Assembly: GCA_024763115.1 (NCBI GenBank)
Contig: JANTGB010000007.1
Span: forward strand, 1 to 18,313
Length of the DNA: 18,313 nt
Origin: Desulfobulbaceae bacterium
Lineage (GTDB): Bacteria > Desulfobacterota > Desulfobulbia > Desulfobulbales > SURF-16
Direction of reading: 5' to 3'
Shown here: positions 15,659-18,313 of the stretch, in pieces
Numbering within the stretch: the stretch's first letter is position 1
How the letters are laid out: each line of letters starts with the position of its first letter
Position numbers and translations under genes: made by a program
Notes under the pieces: model-generated
Told to the model about the DNA's origin: nothing
Seen by the model: the letters and a program-made list of their open reading frames with translations, nothing else
Databases searched by the model: none

Positions 15659-16081
15659 TTAATCACCAATAATAATACCGCAGCTCTTCGCAGTTCCCAT
15701 AATAATCTTCATTGCCGCTTCAGTATCATAGGCATTAAGATCCGGCATTTTCAACTCGGCAATCTCCTTTAACTGAGCCTTTGAAATCGTCGCGATTCGC
15801 TCTTTTTTAGGATTAGACGAACCCTTATCAATACCAAGGGCTTTAAAAATCAATGTTGATGCAGGTGGAGTTTTGGTAATAAATGAAAAGGAACGATCTG
15901 CATAGACTGAAATCACGACAGGTATAAGCAAATCACCCTGATTTTGCGTCTTGGCATTGAAGGCCTTACAGAAATCCATGATATTCAATCCATGCTGGCC
16001 CAAAGCCGGGCCGACCGGTGGTGAAGGATTTGCCTTACCAGCCGGAATCTGTAACTTGATATAAGCTGTAATTTTTTTCAT
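15659..16081 (-). CDS. rplK: 50S ribosomal protein L11
   Basis: A 140-residue L11 beginning MKKITAYIKLQIPAGKANPS and containing PPVGPALGQHGLNIMDFCKA. It binds the GTPase-associated region of 23S rRNA next to the L10-L12 stalk and is needed for RelA activation under amino acid starvation in species with RelA. The two prolines of PSPP, sites linked to thiostrepton and micrococcin resistance elsewhere, are present. The ATG at 16081 follows GGGAG at good spacing. The frame stays open to an ATG at 16138, but the 19 extra residues are hydrophobic, unlike any L11 I know, so I exclude them. It lies 127 bp after nusG. Confidence 0.97.
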   Translation of the reverse strand: MKKITAYIKLQIPAGKANPSPPVGPALGQHGLNIMDFCKAFNAKTQNQGDLLIPVVISVYADRSFSFITKTPPASTLIFKALGIDKGSSNPKKERIATISKAQLKEIAELKMPDLNAYDTEAAMKIIMGTAKSCGIIIGD

Positions 16082-16208
16082 CTTAATCTCCCACAATAAG
16101 AATATAAAAAAGTTAAACACCAGTTCATTGTGGTACAAACGACAACTAACTTGATGCAGAAAAACAATATAATTTAAGCCGGGGCATTAAAGTTCATAAA
16201 GTCGGAAA

Positions 16209-16739
16209 TCAGCCTTTACTGACCTGGATAAACTCAAGATCAACCGGAGTTTCACGGCCAAAGATACTTACCATTACCTTAACTCGACCTTTGTCTGCTT
16301 GAACCTCATTAACTTCACCCTGAAAATTGGAAAAAGGGCCATCAATAACCCTGACAACATCACCTACCTCATAGGTAACTTTCGGTTTAGGCTTTAAGGC
16401 ACCATCTTTAATCCGGCCTATAATCTTCATGGCATCTTCATCCGACAAAGGTTCAGGATTAAGATCATTTCCAACAAATCCCGTTACCTTGGGCGTATCT
16501 CGAATTGTATGCCAGGTCTGGTCATTAAGATCAACATTTAACAAAATATAACCGGGAAAGAACTTTCTTGATGAAGTTTTCTTTGCCCCCTTAATCATCT
16601 CCACAACCTGCTCACGCGGAACTACAATCTCACCAAAAAAATCTTCCTGCTGAAATTGTTTTATCCTGTCAAGCATTGAAGTTTTAACTTTCTCTTCAAA
16701 TCCTGAATATGTATGGAGAATATACCACTGTCTGGCCAT
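16209..16739 (-). CDS. nusG: Transcription termination/antitermination factor NusG
   Basis: A 176-residue NusG. The N-terminal NGN domain (about 1-110) begins ARQWYILHTYSGFEEKVKTS and includes RKFFPGYILLNVDL; it binds the beta' clamp and beta lobe of RNA polymerase. A linker leads to the C-terminal KOW domain (about 122-176), with VGDVVRVIDGPFSNFQGEV and IFGRETPVDLEF, which contacts Rho or ribosomal protein S10. The start at 16739 matches the family; the ribosome binding site upstream is weak. It lies 78 bp downstream of secE, the near-universal secE-nusG pairing. Confidence 0.97.
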   Translation of the reverse strand: MARQWYILHTYSGFEEKVKTSMLDRIKQFQQEDFFGEIVVPREQVVEMIKGAKKTSSRKFFPGYILLNVDLNDQTWHTIRDTPKVTGFVGNDLNPEPLSDEDAMKIIGRIKDGALKPKPKVTYEVGDVVRVIDGPFSNFQGEVNEVQADKGRVKVMVSIFGRETPVDLEFIQVSKG

Positions 16740-16817
16740 GGGCTTATTTTATCCAATGATGCCAATCCATTAAAAGATTGGGATAATATTATGGGTTCTC
16801 AATAGAAGGATTCGTAA

Positions 16818-17078
16818 TTATTTAATAACCAGGCTTATTAATTTACCGAGAATTAAATCAACCCCACCAAGATATAATGAAATCAAACAAACCAATACAA
16901 CCACCACACCTGTGGAACTGATTGTGTGCTTCTTGTCAGGCCAGGCAATTTTGCCGAACTCACTCTTTACCTCTTCATAAAACTGCTTAATACGTGGAAG
17001 GCTATACTTGGATCCTTGTTCGACAATATCATTTGACTTACTTTTTTTCCTGATTTTACTATTTTTTTTGGATGCCAT
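16818..17078 (-). CDS. secE: Preprotein translocase subunit SecE
   Basis: An 86-residue short-type SecE with one membrane segment, as in most bacteria outside enterics. It clamps SecY in the inner-membrane SecYEG channel. A lysine-rich N-terminus (residues 1-25) is followed by the amphipathic cytoplasmic helix with the family signature EEVKSEFGKIAWPDKK (about 35-50). The transmembrane helix runs from about 56 to 76. The ATG at 17078 has AAGG with suitable spacing (plus 17087-17090). A MITE target duplication starts at 17091, immediately beside that site. An intrinsic terminator lies upstream, after tRNA-Trp, so secE-nusG probably needs its own promoter; I could not identify one. Confidence 0.96.
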   Translation of the reverse strand: MASKKNSKIRKKSKSNDIVEQGSKYSLPRIKQFYEEVKSEFGKIAWPDKKHTISSTGVVVVLVCLISLYLGGVDLILGKLISLVIK

Positions 17079-17098
17079 AATTTTTGCCTTACATGCTC

Positions 17099-17249
17099 GT
17101 AACCGTTCACCAGTGAGTAAATCATTGCAATATTTAAGTCTCTAAGCGTTTACCAGTGCCTTAGATTTATTCATTTGTGCCTACGCAGCATACTGGTGCT
17201 ATTCAAGCAGACTCAAATAGGCAAAGGTGAGGTGCTGGTGAACAATTAC
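17099..17249 (+). mobile_element. MITE family II copy beside the secE ribosome binding site
   Basis: A 151-bp element with ends GTAACCGTTCACCAG and, inverted, GTAATTGTTCACCAG. The flanks ACATGCTC (17091-17098) and ACTTGCTC (17250-17257) match at 7 of 8 positions. An inner end-like motif CTAAGCGTTTACCAG at 17142 begins a 108-bp core shared with 12615-12722 and, reversed, 17470-17576. The left duplicate touches the secE AAGG motif. The element occupies half of the tRNA-Trp to secE gap (17079-17374); the other half holds the terminator and about 70 bp with nothing recognised. Confidence 0.88.
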
Positions 17250-17326
17250 ACTTGCTCGAAAACAAAATTCACACCCCATAAGACAAGGTATGTTTAAAGA
17301 GTTAAATCTGCATGTTTCACCTGAAC

Positions 17327-17367
17327 AAAAAAATTTGCTTCGCCGTTCAATAAATTATGGCGAAGCA
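17327..17367 (-). terminator. Intrinsic terminator after tRNA-Trp
   Basis: On the minus strand a 9-bp GC-rich stem, TGCTTCGCC with GGCGAAGCA (plus 17359-17367 and 17336-17344), encloses a 14-base loop. AA then seven T (plus 17327-17333) follow. It begins eight bases after the encoded CCA of tRNA-Trp, so it should end the tuf-rpmG-tRNA transcript before secE. Confidence 0.88.
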
Positions 17368-17374
17368 TCATTTT

Positions 17375-17451
17375 TGGCAGGCCAGGAGGGACTCGAACCC
17401 CCAGCATCCGGATTTGGAGTCCGGCGCTCTACCAATTAGAGCTACTGGCCT
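17375..17451 (-). tRNA. trnW: tRNA-Trp (anticodon CCA), 3' CCA encoded
   Basis: A complete cloverleaf on the minus strand. The 7-bp acceptor stem AGGCCAG/CTGGCCT is perfect. The D stem is GCTC/GAGC and the anticodon stem CCGGA/TCCGG. The loop CTCCAAA gives anticodon CCA (plus 17415-17417), reading UGG. The T arm carries TTCGAGT, the discriminator is G and CCA is encoded. A tRNA-Trp between rpmG and secE is a common bacterial arrangement. Confidence 0.97.
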
Positions 17452-17469
17452 ATAATTTATATTATTCTC

Positions 17470-17576
17470 GTAAAAGTTTACCAACAGCTCATCTTTATCT
17501 ATTTTACCCTGCTACATAGCTCAAGTATGCTGCTCAGGGCCGAATGCACGAATCTAAAACACTGGAGAACTTTTAC
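17470..17576 (-). mobile_element. Short MITE family II copy upstream of tRNA-Trp
   Basis: A 107-bp element with ends GTAAAAGTTTACCA and, inverted, GTAAAAGTTCTCCA. Read on the minus strand, CCAGTGTTTTAGATTCGTGC and GCAGCATACTTGAGCTAT align with the family II core of the copy at 17099. It lacks the roughly 45-bp left extension of the longer copies. No 8-bp target duplication is visible (TTATTCTC against AGAGCAGT). It ends 18 bp upstream of the tRNA 5' end. Confidence 0.75.
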
Positions 17577-17628
17577 AGAGCAGTACCAGAGACTAATTTG
17601 CATCCCCTGGTTAAATATTACTTATTTC

Positions 17629-17810
17629 GTACTGCTCACAAGGCACCGCATATTACCGCGATCAGTCCGGCTTACGTATGACTGATACGCTGCGCCGACC
17701 TTATCATGAAAATCTATCGGAGTCTCCCTTTGGTCGCTTACCTGCACCCTGTAACCAGTTACAATTACAGGAGTGCGCGAAGTTAGGACGCTTACCCCAT
17801 GAGTAGTTAC
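17629..17810 (-). mobile_element. MITE family I copy inserted at the rpmG stop
   Basis: A 182-bp element, reversed relative to the copy at 14521. Its ends on the plus strand are GTACTGCTCACAAGG (one A lost) and TGAGTAGTTAC. A perfect 8-bp duplication CTTATTTC flanks it (17621-17628 and 17811-17818), and the right duplicate contains the rpmG stop. The near-palindrome GTAACCAGTTAC is at 17751-17762. With the copy at 17470 it fills most of the 360-bp gap between rpmG and tRNA-Trp; the rest shows nothing recognisable. Confidence 0.92.
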
Positions 17811-17811
17811 C

Positions 17812-17964
17812 TTATTTCTTCGTTTCTTTGTGCAAGGTGTGAGTCTGACAAAAACGACAATATTTTTTAAATTCCAACTTCTGTGGGGTGTTGCGCTTAT
17901 TCTTGGTAGTAGAATAATTCTTGCGCTTGCACTGATTACAACGTAACAAAATTATATCTCTCAT
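17812..17964 (-). CDS. rpmG: 50S ribosomal protein L33 (zinc-ribbon form)
   Basis: A 50-residue L33 starting MRDIILLRCNQCKRKNYSTT and ending HTLHKETKK. L33 is a small protein of the large subunit near the E site. Four cysteines in two pairs (C9-x2-C12 and C36-x2-C39) form the zinc-binding C+ type. The ATG at 17964 is preceded by GAGG at normal spacing, 23 bp after the tuf stop, so tuf and rpmG are very likely one transcript. The last codons and TAA lie in the right target duplicate of the adjacent MITE. The insertion fell just after the stop and left the protein whole. Confidence 0.95.
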   Translation of the reverse strand: MRDIILLRCNQCKRKNYSTTKNKRNTPQKLEFKKYCRFCQTHTLHKETKK

Positions 17965-17987
17965 CGTTATCCTCTAACACCAGCAAT

Positions 17988-18313
17988 CTATTCAACAATC
18001 TCGTTAATAACGCCGGCGCCGACTGTCCGGCCACCTTCACGAATGGCAAAGCGCAAGCCTTCTTCCATGGCTATCGGGGTTATCAGGCTACCCTCTATGG
18101 TCACATTATCGCCGGGCATTACCATCTCGACTCCATCAGGCAGGGTCACTACTCCGGTTACATCCGTTGTCCGAAAATAAAACTGGGGACGATATCCATT
18201 AAAGAACGGAGTATGACGGCCACCCTCTTCCTTGGTCAGGATATAACATTCAGCCTTGAACTTCAGGTGAGGGGTGATGCTGCCCGGCTTGGCCAGTACC
18301 TGACCGCGCTCTA
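17988..18313 (-). CDS. tuf: Elongation factor Tu, C-terminal fragment (runs off the right edge)
   Basis: The last 108 residues of EF-Tu, beginning at ERGQVLAKPGSITPHLKF and ending RTVGAGVINEIVE. Most of domain III is covered, with the conserved TPFFNGYRPQFYFRTTDVTG and MPGDNVTMEGSLITPIAMEE blocks that contact aminoacyl-tRNA and EF-Ts. The TAG stop is at 17988-17990. The N-terminal part lies outside the window. It precedes rpmG closely and is a separate gene from the tuf start at the left edge, giving the two-tuf arrangement seen in many proteobacteria. Confidence 0.97.
   Translation of the reverse strand, partial: ERGQVLAKPGSITPHLKFKAECYILTKEEGGRHTPFFNGYRPQFYFRTTDVTGVVTLPDGVEMVMPGDNVTIEGSLITPIAMEEGLRFAIREGGRTVGAGVINEIVE

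Noticed and set aside
17456..17484. Minus-strand TTGGTA, 17 bases, TATAAA just upstream of tRNA-Trp, with the -35 inside a MITE end
   Set aside because: Transcription would start at or inside the mature tRNA 5' end, leaving no leader for RNase P. The -35 is a weak match.
1..18313. Genes for a novel defence, diversity-generating or biosynthetic system
   Set aside because: All supportable coding regions are standard translation, transcription and secretion genes. The remaining space is accounted for by MITEs, a tRNA, leaders and short native spacers.

Overview
The window is a stretch of core genome carrying the bacterial tuf / rpmG / secE-nusG / ribosomal L11-L12 / RNA polymerase rpoBC / str gene cluster. 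Every protein gene lies on the minus strand. Read 5' to 3' on that strand the order is: tuf (3' part, right edge), rpmG, tRNA-Trp, secE, nusG, rplK, rplA, rplJ, rplL, rpoB, rpoC, rpsL, rpsG, fusA, tuf (5' end, left edge). The proteins are full length and look wild type. The residues I checked in RpoB (rifampicin pocket), RpoC (catalytic Asp triad, zinc cysteines), EF-G (GTPase motifs) and S12 (K43/K88) are the usual ones. The RpoC and EF-G wording and the two-tuf layout fit a Gram-negative of the former Deltaproteobacteria (Desulfobacterota, perhaps Desulfobulbia-like). That placement is resemblance only, not a computed phylogeny.

Layout: 1-94 tuf start; 241-2319 fusA; 2473-3367 rpsG and rpsL; 3488-7552 rpoC; 7553-8077 a 525-bp gap filled by repeats; 8078-12166 rpoB; 12167-13310 a 1.1-kb gap that is mostly repeats; 13311-14401 rplL and rplJ; 14402-14877 the rplJ leader, split by a repeat; 14878-17078 rplA, rplK, nusG, secE; 17099-17451 a repeat, a terminator and tRNA-Trp; 17452-17811 two more repeats; 17812-18313 rpmG and the tuf end.

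The coding content is ordinary housekeeping: elongation factors (EF-Tu, EF-G), ribosomal proteins (L33, L11, L1, L10, L7/L12, S12, S7), the SecE translocase subunit, the elongation factor NusG, and the beta and beta' subunits of RNA polymerase. I found no undescribed protein system.

The unusual part is between the genes. I count ten short non-coding elements (107-317 bp) in three related families. They have GTAA...TTAC-type terminal inverted repeats, and seven of the ten are flanked by recognisable 8-bp target duplications (three perfect, three 7/8, one 6/8). GTAA ends plus 8-bp duplications are the hallmark of the IS66 insertion sequence family, so I read these as IS66-type miniature elements (MITEs) without transposase. 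They occupy gaps inside an essential, highly expressed operon. Two duplicated the stop codon of the upstream gene (rpmG, rplL), one abuts the rpoB stop, one sits beside the secE ribosome binding site, one splits the predicted L10 autoregulatory leader, and one is nested inside another. Two strong -35 boxes (before rpsL and before fusA) and a clean intrinsic terminator after tRNA-Trp suggest the cluster is divided into several transcription units.
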